Positions 1 to 12,900 of a stretch of 64,000 nt of DNA are shown here, in pieces. Made by a program: the position numbers and the translations under genes. The stretch spans positions 1 through 64,000 of the forward strand of contig JAZGUH010001200.1 in NCBI GenBank assembly GCA_037893225.1, read 5' to 3'. Numbering within the stretch: the first letter of the stretch is position 1; every line of letters starts with the position of its first letter. The DNA is from Hippasteria phrygiana. Taxonomy: Eukaryota > Echinodermata > Asteroidea > Valvatida > Goniasteridae. The notes under the pieces are model-generated. The model searched no databases. It saw nothing but the letters and a program-made list of their open reading frames with translations, and was not told the origin of the DNA.

Positions 1-223
1 AGTAGAGCAAGTCCATACCCCAGGGAATTTGACAGGCATGGAGCAATAAATAGAAGGTAATATGCACACAGATGTTGGCCGGAAAGAAAATAAACATTGC
101 GAGGTTTGAATTTTCTCCACAAGTGTTAACTCTAAGAAGCCGCCGATAATTGCAACATGTAGCGCCAGATCTAAGCTATCCATATATGTCAAAATTACTG
201 AATTTGGTTGATATTTCATGCAA
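1..223. repeat. Partial monomer at the left edge
   Basis: This unit lacks only its first nine bases, because the window begins inside it at agtagagcaag. It carries the agtagagc and caggcatgg variants, the gtgttaac variant, and ccatatatg in place of ccatacatg. That makes it the H type found at 1,848 and 39,196. The array therefore continues to the left of the window. Confidence 0.95.
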
Positions 224-316
224 TTATGAATGAGTAAAGCAAGTCCATACCCCAGGGAATTTGACAGGCATGGAGCAATAAATAGAAGGTAATATGCACA
301 CAGATGTTGGCCGGAA

Positions 317-348
317 AGAAAATAAACATTGCGAGGTTTGAATTTTCT
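317..348. other. Potential stem-loop in each monomer (representative copy)
   Basis: The arms agaaaat (317-323) and attttct (342-348) are perfect reverse complements. Inside them aaac (324-327) pairs with gttt (336-339) around the loop attgcgag (328-335). A 2-nt bulge (ga, 340-341) lies on the right side. The structure recurs every 232 bp, but type-specific substitutions fall within it (aaaatcaac, aaaatgaac, aaattaaac, aaaatatac on the left; aatattctc and aatttgctc on the right), so its strength varies between types. No function is shown. It could be a cruciform, an RNA hairpin if the array is transcribed, or chance. Confidence 0.5.
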
Positions 349-386
349 CCACAAGTTTTAACTCTAAGAAGCCGCCGATAATTGCA

Positions 387-421
387 ACATGTAGCGCCAG
401 ATCTAAGCTATCCATACATGT
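387..421. other. Conserved dyad ACATGTA...TACATGT around AGATCT (representative copy)
   Basis: A 7-bp perfect inverted repeat (acatgta at 387-393, tacatgt at 415-421) encloses 21 bp that contain the palindrome AGATCT (399-404, a BglII site). The arrangement recurs every 232 bp and is the best conserved part of the monomer. The clearest recurrent exception is the H-type monomer, where the right arm reads tatatgt. Private changes hit it at 24,515 and 33,566, and a recurrent one is caagatg for caacatg (10.8, 14.1, 16.4 and 62.6 kb). A dyad is what a dimeric DNA-binding protein would need, but no binder is known from sequence alone. Confidence 0.6.
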
Positions 422-3007
422 CAAAATTTCTGAATTTGGTTGATATTTCATGCAATTATGAATGAGTAAAGCATGTCCATACCCCAGGGAATTTGACAGG
501 CATGGAGCAATAAATAAAAGGTAATCTGCACACAGATGGTGGCCGGGAAGAAAATAAACATTGCGAGGTTTGAATTTTCTCCACAAGTTTTAACTCTAGG
601 AAGCCGCCGATGATTGCAACATGTAGCGCCAGATCTAAGCTATCCATACATGTCAAAATTACTGCATTTGGTTGATATTTCATGCAAATATGAATGAATA
701 AAGCAAGTCCATACCCCAGGGAATTTGACAGGCATGGAGCAATAAATAGACGGTAATATGTACACAGATGTTGGCCGGAAAGAAAATAAACATTGCGAGG
801 TTTGAATTTTCTCCACAAGTGTTAACTCTAAGAAGCCGCCGATAATTGCAACATGTAGCGCCAGATCTAAGCTATCCATACATGTCAAAATTACTGAATT
901 TGGTTGATATTTCATGCAATTATGAATGAGTAAAGCAAGTCCATACCCCAGGGAATTTGACATGCATGGAGCAATAAATAGACGGTAACATGTACACAGA
1001 TGTTGGCCGGAAAGAAAATAAACATTGCGAGGTTTGAATATTCTCCACAAGTTTTAACTCTAGGAAGCCGCCGATGATTGCAACATGTAGCGCCAGATCT
1101 AAGCTATCCATACATGTCAAAATTACTGTATTTGGTTGATATTTCATGCAATTATGAATGAGTAGAGCAAGTCCATACCCCAGGGAATTTGACAGGCATG
1201 GAGCAATAAATAGAAGGTAATATGCACACAGATGTTGGCGGGAAAGAAAATCAACATTGCGAGGTTTGAATTTTCTCCACAAGTTTGAACTCTAGGAAGC
1301 CGCCGATGATTGCAACATGTAGCGCCAGATCTAAGCTATCCATACATGTCAAAATTACTGCATTTGGTTGATATTTCATGCAATTATGAATGAATAAAGC
1401 AAGTCCATACCCCAGGGAATTTGACATGCATGGAGCAATAAATAGACGGTAACATGTACACAGATGTTGGCCGGAAAGAAAATGAACATTGCGAGGTTTG
1501 AATTTTCTCCACAAGTTTTAACTCTAAGAAGCCGCCGATAATTGCAACATGTAGCGCCAGATCTAAGCTATCCATACATGTCAAAATTACTGAATTTGGT
1601 TGATATTTCATGCAATTATGAATGAGTAAAGCAAGTCCATACCCCAGGGAATTTGACATGCATGGAGCAATAAATAAGAGGTAATCTGCACACAGATGGT
1701 GGCCGGGAAGAAAATAAACATTGCGAGGTTTGAATTTTCTCCACAAGTTTTAACTCTAGGAAGCCGCCGATGATTGCAACATGTAGCGCCAGATCTAAGC
1801 TATCCATACATGTCAACATTACTGTATTTGGTTGATATTTCATGCAATTATGAATGAGTAGAGCAAGTCCATACCCCAGGGAATTTGACAGGCATGGAGC
1901 AATAAATAGAAGGTAATATGCACACAGATGTTGGCCGGAAAGAAAATAAACATTGCGAGGTTTGAATTTTCTCCACAAGTGTTAACTCTAAGAAGCCGCC
2001 GATAATTGCAACATGTAGCGCCAGATCTAAGCTATCCATATATGTCAAAATTACTGAATTTGGTTGATATTTCATGCAATTATGAATGAGTAAAGCAAGT
2101 CCATACCCCAGGGAATTTGACAGGCATGGAGCAATAAATAGAAGGTAATATGCACACAGATGTTGGCCGGAAAGAAAATAAACATTGCGAGGTTTGAATT
2201 TTCTCCACAAGTTTTAACTCTAAGAAGCCGCCGATAATTGCAACATGTAGCGCCAGATCTAAGCTATCCATACATGTCAAAATTTCTGAATTTGGTTGAT
2301 ATTTCATGCAATTATGAATGAGTAAAGCATGTCCATACCCCAGGGAATTTGACAGGCATGGAGCAATAAATAAAAGGTAATCTGCACACAGATGGTGGCC
2401 GGGAAGAAAATAAACATTGCGAGGTTTGAATTTTCTCCACAAGTTTTAACTCTAGGAAGCCGCCGATGATTGCAACATGTAGCGCCAGATCTAAGCTATC
2501 CATACATGTCAAAATTACTGCATTTGGTTGATATTTCATGCAAATATGAATGAATAAAGCAAGTCCATACCCCAGGGAATTTGACAGGCATGGAGCAATA
2601 AATAGACGGTAATATGTACACAGATGTTGGCCGGAAAGAAAATAAACATTGCGAGGTTTGAATTTTCTCCACAAGTGTTAACTCTAAGAAGCCGCCGATA
2701 ATTGCAACATGTAGCGCCAGATCTAAGCTATCCATACATGTCAAAATTACTGAATTTGGTTGATATTTCATGCAATTATGAATGAGTAAAGCAAGTCCAT
2801 ACCCCAGGGAATTTGACAGGCATGGAGCAATAAATAGAAGGTAATATGCACACAGATGTTGGCCGGAAAGAAAATAAACATTGCGAGGTTTGAATTTTCT
2901 CCACAAGTTTTAACTCTAAGAAGCCGCCGATAATTGCAACATGTAGCGCCAGATCTAAGCTATCCATACATGTCAAAATTTCTGAATTTGGTTGATATTT
3001 CATGCAA

Positions 3008-6000
3008 TTATGAATGAGTAAAGCAAGTCCATACCCCAGGGAATTTGACAGGCATGGAGCAATAAATAAGAGGTAATCTGCACACAGATGGTGGCCGGGA
3101 AGAAATTAAACATTGCGAGGTTTGAATTTTCTCCACAAGTGTTAACTCTAAGAAGCCGCCGATAATTGCAACATGTAGCGCCAGATCTAAGCTATCCATA
3201 CATGTCAAAATTACTGAATTTGGTTGATATTTCATGCAATTATGAATGAGTAAAGCAAGTCCATACCCCAGGGAATTTGACATGCATGGAGCAATAAATA
3301 GACGGTAACATGTACACAGATGTTGGCCGGAAAGAAAATAAACATTGCGAGGTTTGAATTTTCTCCACAAGTTTTAACTCTAAGAAGCCGCCGATAATTG
3401 CAACATGTAGCGCCAGATCTAAGCTATCCATACATGTCAAAATTACTGAATTTGGTTGATATTTCATGCAATTATGAATGAGTAAAGCAAGTCCATACCC
3501 CAGGGAATTTGACATGCATGGAGCAATAAATAGAAGGTAATATGCACACAGATGTTGGCCGGAAAGAAAATAAACATTGCGAGGTTTGAATTTTCTCCAC
3601 AAGTGTTAACTCTAAGAAGCCGCCGATAATTGCAACATGTAGCGCCAGATCTAAGCTATCCATATATGTCAAAATTACTGAATTTGGTTGATATTTCATG
3701 CAATTATGAATGAGTAAAGCAAGTCCATACCCCAGGGAATTTGACAGGCATGGAGCAATAAATAGAAGGTAATATGCACACAGATGTTGGCCGGAAAGAA
3801 AATAAACATTGCGAGGTTTGAATTTTCTCCACAAGTTTTAACTCTAAGAAGCCGCCGATAATTGCAACATGTAGCGCCAGATCTAAGCTATCCATACATG
3901 TCAAAATTTCTGAATTTGGTTGATATTTCATGCAATTATGAATGAGTAAAGCAAGTCCATACCCCAGGGAATTTGACAGGCATGGAGCAATAAATAAAAG
4001 GTAATCTGCACACAGATGGTGGCCGGGAAGAAAATAAACATTGCGAGGTTTGAATTTTCTCCACAAGTTTTAACTCTAAGAAGCCGCCGATAATTGCAAC
4101 ATGTAGCGCCAGATCTAAGCTATCCATACATGTCAACATTACTGTATTTGGTTGATATTTCATGCAATTATGAATGAGTAGAGCAAGTCCATACCCCAGG
4201 GAATTTGACAGGCATGGAGCAATAAATAGAAGGTAATATGCACACAGATGTTGGCCGGAAAGAAAATAAACATTGCGAGGTTTGAATTTTCTCCACAAGT
4301 TTTAACTCTAGGAAGCCGCCGATGATTGCAACATGTAGCGCCAGATCTAAGCTATCCATACATGTCAAAATTACTGCATTTGGTTGATATTTCATGCAAA
4401 TATGAATGAATAAAGCAAGTCCATACCCCAGGGAATTTGACAGGCATGGAGCAATAAATAGACGGTAATATGTACACAGATGTTGGCCGGAAAGAAAATA
4501 AACATTGCGAGGTTTGAATTTTCTCCACAAGTGTTAACTCTAAGAAGCCGCCGATAATTGCAACATGTAGCGCCAGATCTAAGCTATCCATACATGTCAA
4601 AATTACTGAATTTGGTTGATATTTCATGCAATTATGAATGAGTAAAGCAAGTCCATACCCCAGGGAATTTGACAGGCATGGAGCAATAAATAGAAGGTAA
4701 TATGCACACAGATGTTGGCCGGAAAGAAAATAAACATTGCGAGGTTTGAATTTTCTCCACAAGTTTTAACTCTAAGAAGCCGCCGATAATTGCAACATGT
4801 AGCGCCAGATCTAAGCTATCCATACATGTCAAAATTTCTGAATTTGGTTGATATTTCATGCAATTATGAATGAGTAAAGCAAGTCCATACCCCAGGGAAT
4901 TTGACAGGCATGGAGCAATAAATAAGAGGTAATCTGCACACAGATGGTGGCCGGGAAGAAATTAAACATTGCGAGGTTTGAATTTTCTCCACAAGTGTTA
5001 ACTCTAAGAAGCCGCCGATAATTGCAACATGTAGCGCCAGATCTAAGCTATCCATACATGTCAAAATTACTGAATTTGGTTGATATTTCATGCAATTATG
5101 AATGAGTAAAGCAAGTCCATACCCCAGGGAATTTGACATGCATGGAGCAATAAATAGACGGTAACATGTACACAGATGTTGGCCGGAAAGAAAATAAACA
5201 TTGCGAGGTTTGAATTTTCTCCACAAGTTTTAACTCTAAGAAGCCGCCGATAATTGCAACATGTAGCGCCAGATCTAAGCTATCCATACATGTCAAAATT
5301 ACTGAATTTGGTTGATATTTCATGCAATTATGAATGAGTAAAGCAAGTCCATACCCCAGGGAATTTGACATGCATGGAGCAATAAATAGAAGGTAATATG
5401 CACACAGATGTTGGCCGGAAAGAAAATAAACATTGCGAGGTTTGAATTTTCTCCACAAGTGTTAACTCTAAGAAGCCGCCGATAATTGCAACATGTAGCG
5501 CCAGATCTAAGCTATCCATATATGTCAAAATTACTGAATTTGGTTGATATTTCATGCAATTATGAATGAGTAAAGCAAGTCCATACCCCAGGGAATTTGA
5601 CAGGCATGGAGCAATAAATAGAAGGTAATATGCACACAGATGTTGGCCGGAAAGAAAATAAACATTGCGAGGTTTGAATTTTCTCCACAAGTTTTAACTC
5701 TAAGAAGCCGCCGATAATTGCAACATGTAGCGCCAGATCTAAGCTATCCATACATGTCAAAATTTCTGAATTTGGTTGATATTTCATGCAATTATGAATG
5801 AGTAAAGCAAGTCCATACCCCAGGGAATTTGACAGGCATGGAGCAATAAATAAAAGGTAATCTGCACACAGATGGTGGCCGGGAAGAAAATAAACATTGC
5901 GAGGTTTGAATTTTCTCCACAAGTGTTAACTCTAAGAAGCCGCCGATAAAAGCAACATGTAGCGCCAGATCTAAGCTATCCATACATGTCAAAATTACTG

Positions 6001-6951
6001 AATTTGGTTGATATTTCATGCAATTATGAATGAGTAAAGCAAGTCCATACCCCAGGGAATTTGACAGGCATGGAGCAATAAATAAGAGGTAATCTGCACA
6101 CACATGGTGGCCGGGAAGAAAATAAACATTGCGAGGTTTGAATTTTCTCCACAAGTTTTAACTCTAGGAAGCCGCCGATGATTGCAACATGTAGCGCCAG
6201 ATCTAAGCTATCCATACATGTCAACATTACTGTATTTGGTTGATATTTCATGCAATTATGAATGAGTAGAGCAAGTCCATACCCCAGGGAATTTGACAGG
6301 CATGGAGCAATAAATAGAAGGTAATATGCACACAGATGTTGGCCGGAAAGAAAATAAACATTGCGAGGTTTGAATTTTCTCCACAAGTTTTAACTCTAGG
6401 AAGCCGCCGATGATTGCAACATGTAGCGCCAGATCTAAGCTATCCATACATGTCAAAATTACTGCATTTGGTTGATATTTCATGCAAATATGAATGAATA
6501 AAGCAAGTCCATACCCCAGGGAATTTGACAGGCATGGAGCAATAAATAGACGGTAATATGTACACAGATGTTGGCCGGAAAGAAAATAAACATTGCGAGG
6601 TTTGAATTTTCTCCACAAGTGTTAACTCTAAGAAGCCGCCGATAATTGCAACATGTAGCGCCAGATCTAAGCTATCCATACATGTCAAAATTACTGAATT
6701 TGGTTGATATTTCATGCAATTATGAATGAGTAAAGCAAGTCCATACCCCAGGGAATTTGACAGGCATGGAGCAATAAATAGAAGGTAATATGCACACAGA
6801 TGTTGGCCGGAAAGAAAATAAACATTGCGAGGTTTGAATTTTCTCCACAAGTTTTAACTCTAAGAAGCCGCCGATAATTGCAACATGTAGCGCCAGATCT
6901 AAGCTATCCATACATGTCAAAATTTCTGAATTTGGTTGATATTTCATGCAA
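3008..6951. repeat. HOR block: 8-unit then 9-unit repeat (I J H' A K L C A)
   Basis: The eight units from 3,008 recur in the same order from 4,864, a spacing of 1,856 bp. Markers include gaaattaaac in the I type (3,008 and 4,864) and ccatatatg in the H' type (3,472 and 5,328). The second copy has nine units because an extra unit at 5,792 carries the double change gataaaagc (bases 5,950-5,951). The unit at 6,024 carries a private change, cacatggtgg for cagatggtgg (6,103). Confidence 0.85.
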
Positions 6952-9900
6952 TTATGAATGAGTAAAGCAAGTCCATACCCCAGGGAATTTGACAGGCATG
7001 GAGCAATAAATAAGAGGTAATCTGCACACAGATGGTGGCCGGGAAGAAATTAAACATTGCGAGGTTTGAATTTTCTCCACAAGTGTTAACTCTAAGAAGC
7101 CGCCGATAATTGCAACATGTAGCGCCAGATCTAAGCTATCCATACATGTCAAAATTACTGAATTTGGTTGATATTTCATGCAATTATGAATGAGTAAAGC
7201 AAGTCCATACCCCAGGGAATTTGACATGCATGGAGCAATAAATAGACGGTAACATGTACACAGATGTTGGCCGGAAAGAAAATAAACATTGCGAGGTTTG
7301 AATTTGCTCCACAAGTTTTAACTCTAAGAAGCCGCCGATAATTGCAACATGTAGCGCCAGATCTAAGCTATCCATACATGTCAAAATTACTGAATTTGGT
7401 TGATATTTCATGCAATTATGAATGAGTAAAGCAAGTCCATACCCCAGGGAATTTGACATGCATGGAGCAATAAATAGACGGTAACATGTACACAGATGTT
7501 GGCCGGAAAGAAAATAAACATTGCGAGGTTTGAATTTTCTCCACAATTTTTAACTCTAGGAAGCCGCCGATGATTGCAACATGTAGCGCCAGATCTAAGC
7601 TATCCATACATGTCAAAATTACTGTATTTGGTTGATATTTCATGCAATTATGAATGAGTAGAGCAAGTCCATACCCCAGGGAATTTGACAGGCATGGAGC
7701 AATAAATAGAAGGTAATATGCACACAGATGTTGGCCGGAAAGAAAATAAACATTGCGAGGTTTGAATTTTCTCCACAAGTTTTAACTCTAGGAAGCCGCC
7801 GATGATTGCAACATGTAGCGCCAGATCTAAGCTATCCATACATGTCAAAATTACTGCATTTGGTTGATATTTCATGCAATTATGAATGAATAAAGCAAGT
7901 CTATACCCCAGGGAATTTGACATGCATGGAGAAATAAATAGACGGTAATATGTACACAGATGTTGGCCGGAAAGAAAATAAACATTGCGAGGTTTGAATT
8001 TTCTCCACAAGTGTTAACTCTAAGAAGCCGCCGATAATTGCAACATGTAGCGCCAGATCTAAGCTATCCATACATGTCAAAATTACTGAATTTGGTTGAT
8101 ATTTCATGCAATTATGAATGAGTAAAGCAAGTCCATACCCCAGGGAATTTGACATGCATGGAGCAATAAATAGACGGTAACATGTACACAGATGTTGGCC
8201 GGAAAGAAAATAAACATTGCGAGGTTTGAATATTCTCCACAAGTTTTAACTCTAGGAAGCCGCCGATGATTGCAACATGTAGCGCCAGATCTAAGCTATC
8301 CATACATGTCAAAATTACTGTATTTGGTTGATATTTCATGCAATTATGAATGAGTAGAGCAAGTCCATACCCCAGGGAATTTGACAGGCATGGAGCAATA
8401 AATAGAAGGTAATATGCACACAGATGTTGGCCGGAAAGAAAATCAACATTGCGAGGTTTGAATTTTCTCCACAAGTTTTAACTCTAGGAAGCCGCCGATG
8501 ATTGCAACATGTAGCGCCAGATCTAAGCTATCCATACATGTCAAAATTACTGCATTTGGTTGATATTTCATGCAATTATGAATGAATAAAGCAAGTCCAT
8601 ACCCCAGGGAATTTGACATGCATGGAGCAATAAATAGACGGTAACATGTACACAGATGTTGGCCGGAAAGAAAATGAACATTGCGAGGTTTGAATTTTCT
8701 CCACAAGTTTTAACTCTAAGAAGCCTCCGATAATTGCAACATGTAGCGCCAGATCTAAGCTATCCATACATGTCAAAATTACTGAATTTGGTTGATATTT
8801 CATGCAATTATGAATGAGTAAAGCAAGTCCATACCCCAGGGAATTTGACATGCATGGAGCAATAAATAGAAGGTAATATGCACACAGATGTTGGCCGGAA
8901 AGAAAATAAACATTGCGAGGTTTGAATTTTCTCCACAAGTGTTAACTCTAAGAAGCCGCCGATAATTGCAACATGTAGCGCCAGATCTAAGCTATCCATA
9001 TATGTCAAAATTACTGAATTTGGTTGATATTTCATGCAATTATGAATGAGTAAAGCAAGTCCATACCCCAGGGAATTTGACAGGCATGGAGCAATAAATA
9101 GAAGGTAATATGCACACAGATGTTGGCCGGAAAGAAAATAAACATTGCGAGGTTTGAATTTTCTCCACAAGTTTTAACTCTAAGAAGCCGCCGATAATTG
9201 CAACATGTAGCGCCAGATCTAAGCTATCCATACATGTCAAAATTTCTGAATTTGGTTGATATTTCATGCAATTATGAATGAGTAAAGCAAGTCCATACCC
9301 CAGGGAATTTGACAGGCATGGAGCAATAAATAAGAGGTAATCTGCACACAGATGGTGGCCGGGAAGAAAATAAACATTGCGAGGTTTGAATTTTCTCCAC
9401 AAGTTTTAACTCTAGGAAGCCGCCGATGATTGCAACATGTAGCGCCAGATCTAAGCTATCCATACATGTCAACATTACTGTATTTGGTTGATATTTCATG
9501 CAATTATGAATGAGTAGAGCAAGTCCATACCCCAGGGAATTTGACAGGCATGGAGCAATAAATAGAAGGTAATATGCACACAGATGTTGGCCGGAAAGAA
9601 AATAAACATTGCGAGGTTTGAATTTTCTCCACAAGTTTTAACTCTAGGAAGCCGCCGATGATTGCAACATGTAGCGCCAGATCTAAGCTATCCATACATG
9701 TCAAAATTACTGCATTTGGTTGATATTTCATGCAAATATGAATGAATAAAGCAAGTCCATACCCCAGGGAATTTGACAGGCATGGAGCAATAAATAGACG
9801 GTAATATGTACACAGATGTTGGCCGGAAAGAAAATAAACATTGCGAGGTTTGAATTTTCTCCACAAGTGTTAACTCTAAGAAGCCGCCGATAATTGCAAC

Positions 9901-9967
9901 ATGTAGCGCCAGATCTAAGCTATCCATACATGTCAAAATTACTGAATTTGGTTGATATTTCATGCAA
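6952..9967. repeat. Thirteen-unit block I N O L P D E F H' A K L C, first of three copies
   Basis: The order is defined by gaaattaaac (I), aatttgctcc (N), caattttta (O), agtctatacc with ggagaaataa (P, unit 7,880), aatattctcc (D), aaaatcaac (E), aaaatgaac (F), ccatatatg (H') and the atgcaaat unit (C, unit 9,736). The same order starts again at 33,164 and 58,452. The block overlaps the first 10-unit repeat that begins at 7,880. Confidence 0.8.
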
Positions 9968-12900
9968 TTATGAATGAGTAGAGCAAGTCCATACCCCAGG
10001 GAATTTGACAGGCATGGAGCAATAAATAGAAGGTAATATGCACACAGATGTTGGCCGGAAAGAAAATAAACATTGCGAGGTTTGAATTTTCTCCACAAGT
10101 TTTAACTCTAGGAAGCCGCCGATGATTGCAACATGTAGCGCCAGATCTAAGCTATCCATACATGTCAAAATTACTGCATTTGGTTGATATTTCATGCAAT
10201 TATGAATGAATAAAGCAAGTCTATACCCCAGGGAATTTGACATGCATGGAGAAATAAATAGACGGTAATATGTACACAGATGTTGGCCGGAAAGAAAATA
10301 AACATTGCGAGGTTTGAATTTTCTCCACAAGTGTTAACTCTAAGAAGCCGCCGATAATTGCAACATGTAGCGCCAGATCTAAGCTATCCATACATGTCAA
10401 AATTACTGAATTTGGTTGATATTTCATGCAATTATGAATGAGTAAAGCAAGTCCATACCCCAGGGAATTTGACATGCATGGAGCAATAAATAGACGGTAA
10501 CATGTACACAGATGTTGGCCGGAAAGAAAATAAACATTGCGAGGTTTGAATATTCTCCACAAGTTTTAACTCTAGGAAGCCGCCGATGATTGCAACATGT
10601 AGCGCCAGATCTAAGCTATCCATACATGTCAAAATTACTGTATTTGGTTGATATTTCATGCAATTATGAATGAGTAGAGCAAGTCCATACCCCAGGGAAT
10701 TTGACAGGCATGGAGCAATAAATAGAAGGTAATATGCACACAGATGTTGGCCGGAAAGAAAATCAATATTGCGAGGTTTGAATTTTCTCCACAAGTTTTA
10801 ACTCTAGGAAGCCGCCGATGATTGCAAGATGTAGCGCCAGATCTAAGCTATCCATACATGTCAAAATTACTGCATTTGGTTGATATTTCATGCAATTATG
10901 AATGAATAAAGCAAGTCCATACCCCAGGGAATTTGACATGCATGGAGCAATAAATAGACGGTAACATGTACACAGATGTTGGCCGGAAAGAAAATGAACA
11001 TTGCGAGGTTTGAATTTTCTCCACAAGTTTTAACTCTAAGAAGCCGCCGATAATTGCAACATGTAGCGCCAGATCTAAGCTATCCATACATGTCAAAATT
11101 TCTGAATTTGGTTGATATTTCATGCAATTATGAATGAGTAAAGCAAGTCCATACCCCAGGGAATTTGACAGGCATGGAGCAATAAATAAAAGGTAATCTG
11201 TACACAGATGGTGGCCGGGAAGAAAATAAACATTGCGAGGTTTGAATTTTCTCCACAAGTGTTAACTCTAAGAAGCCGCCGATAATTGCAACATGTAGCG
11301 CCAGATCTAAGCTATCCATACATGTCAAAATTACTGAATTTGGTTGATATTTCATGCAATTATGAATGAGTAAAGCAAGTCCATACCCCAGGGAATTTGA
11401 CAGGCATGGAGCAATAAATAAGAGGTAATCTGCACACAGATGGTGGCCGGGAAGAAAATAAACATTGCGAGGTTTGAATTTTCTCCACAAGTTTTAACTC
11501 TAGGAAGCCGCCGATGATTGCAACATGTAGCGCCAGATCTAAGCTATCCATACATGTCAACATTACTGTATTTGGTTGATATTTCATGCAATTATGAATG
11601 AGTAGAGCAAGTCCATACCCCAGGGAATTTGACAGGCATGGAGCAATAAATAGAAGGTAATATGCACACAGATGTTGGCCGGAAAGAAAATAAACATTGC
11701 GAGGTTTGAATTTTCTCCACAAGTTTTAACTCTAGGAAGCCGCCGATGATTGCAACATGTAGCGCCAGATCTAAGCTATCCATACATGTCAAAATTACTG
11801 CATTTGGTTGATATTTCATGCAAATATGAATGAATAAAGCAAGTCCATACCCCAGGGAATTTGACAGGCATGGAGCAATAAATAGACGGTAATATGTACA
11901 CAGATGTTGGCCGGAAAGAAAATAAACATTGCGAGGTTTGAATTTTCTCCACAAGTGTTAACTCTAAGAAGCCGCCGATAATTGCAACATGTAGCGCCAG
12001 ATCTAAGCTATCCATACATGTCAAAATTACTGAATTTGGTTGATATTTCATGCAATTATGAATGAGTAAAGCAAGTCCATACCCCAGGGAATTTGACAGG
12101 CATGGAGCAATAAATAGAAGGTAATATGCACACAGATGTTGGCCGGAAAGAAAATAAACATTGCGAGGTTTGAATTTTCTCCACAAGTTTTAACTCTAAG
12201 AAGCCGCCGATAATTGCAACATGTAGCGCCAGATCTAAGCTATCCATACATGTCAAAATTTCTGAATTTGGTTGATATTTCATGCAATTATGAATGAGTA
12301 GAGCAAGTCCATACCCCAGGGAATTTGACAGGCATGGAGCAATAAATAGAAGGTAATATGCACACAGATGTTGGCCGGAAAGAAAATAAACATTGCGAGG
12401 TTTGAATTTTCTCCACAAGTTTTAACTCTAGGAAGCCGCCGATGATTGCAACATGTAGCGCCAGATCTAAGCTATCCATACATGTCAAAATTACTGCATT
12501 TGGTTGATATTTCATGCAATTATGAATGAATAAAGCAAGTCTATACCCCAGGGAATTTGACATGCATGGAGAAATAAATAGACGGTAATATGTACACAGA
12601 TGTTGGCCGGAAAGAAAATAAACATTGCGAGGTTTGAATTTTCTCCACAAGTGTTAACTCTAAGAAGCCGCCGATAATTGCAACATGTAGCGCCAGATCT
12701 AAGCTATCCATACATGTCAAAATTACTGAATTTGGTTGATATTTCATGCAATTATGAATGAGTAAAGCAAGTCCATACCCCAGGGAATTTGACATGCATG
12801 GAGCAATAAATATACGGTAACATGTACACAGATGTTGGCCGGAAAGAAAATAAACATTGCGAGGTTTGAATATTCTCCACAAGTTTTAACTCTAGGAAGC

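Larger units (their letters stand above)
224..455. repeat. Reference complete monomer (type A) with landmarks
   Basis: This is the first complete unit and serves as a reference. By hand count it has 88 G+C in 232 bp (about 38%) and five CpG. In order it holds: an AT-rich head (ttatgaatgag), a C/G-rich patch (ataccccaggga), the variable segment aatagaaggtaatatgc, the ggccggaaag segment, a potential stem-loop (317-348), the variable pair ctaag/gataattg around gccgcc, a dyad of two ACATGT palindromes flanking AGATCT (387-421), and an AT-rich tail (gatatttcatgcaa). Most differences between types fall in the head, the variable segment, the stem-loop and the tail. The stretch around agcgccagatctaagcta is almost invariant in all units. 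Confidence 0.95.
224..3007. repeat. HOR block: 8-unit repeat plus four units
   Basis: Twelve units read in type order A B C D E F G H A B C A. The unit at 224 (A) and its neighbours at 456 (B, gcatgtcc variant) and 688 (C, atgcaaat variant) return at 2,080, 2,312 and 2,544, a spacing of 1,856 bp or eight monomers. The A unit at 2,776 is followed by a different 8-mer. The D-A part of this block reappears from 47,084 onward. Confidence 0.85.

Noticed and set aside
301..330. CENP-B box in the ggccggaaag or ggccgggaag segment
   Set aside because: The core pattern needs ttcg, then an a, then cggg at fixed distances. The cggg of some variants has neither the a nor the ttcg in place on either strand.
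331..400. RNA polymerase III A and B boxes (tRNA-derived repeat)
   Set aside because: ggtttgaattt only loosely resembles a B box, and tagcgccagat lacks required A-box positions; no tRNA fold or oligo-T end is present.
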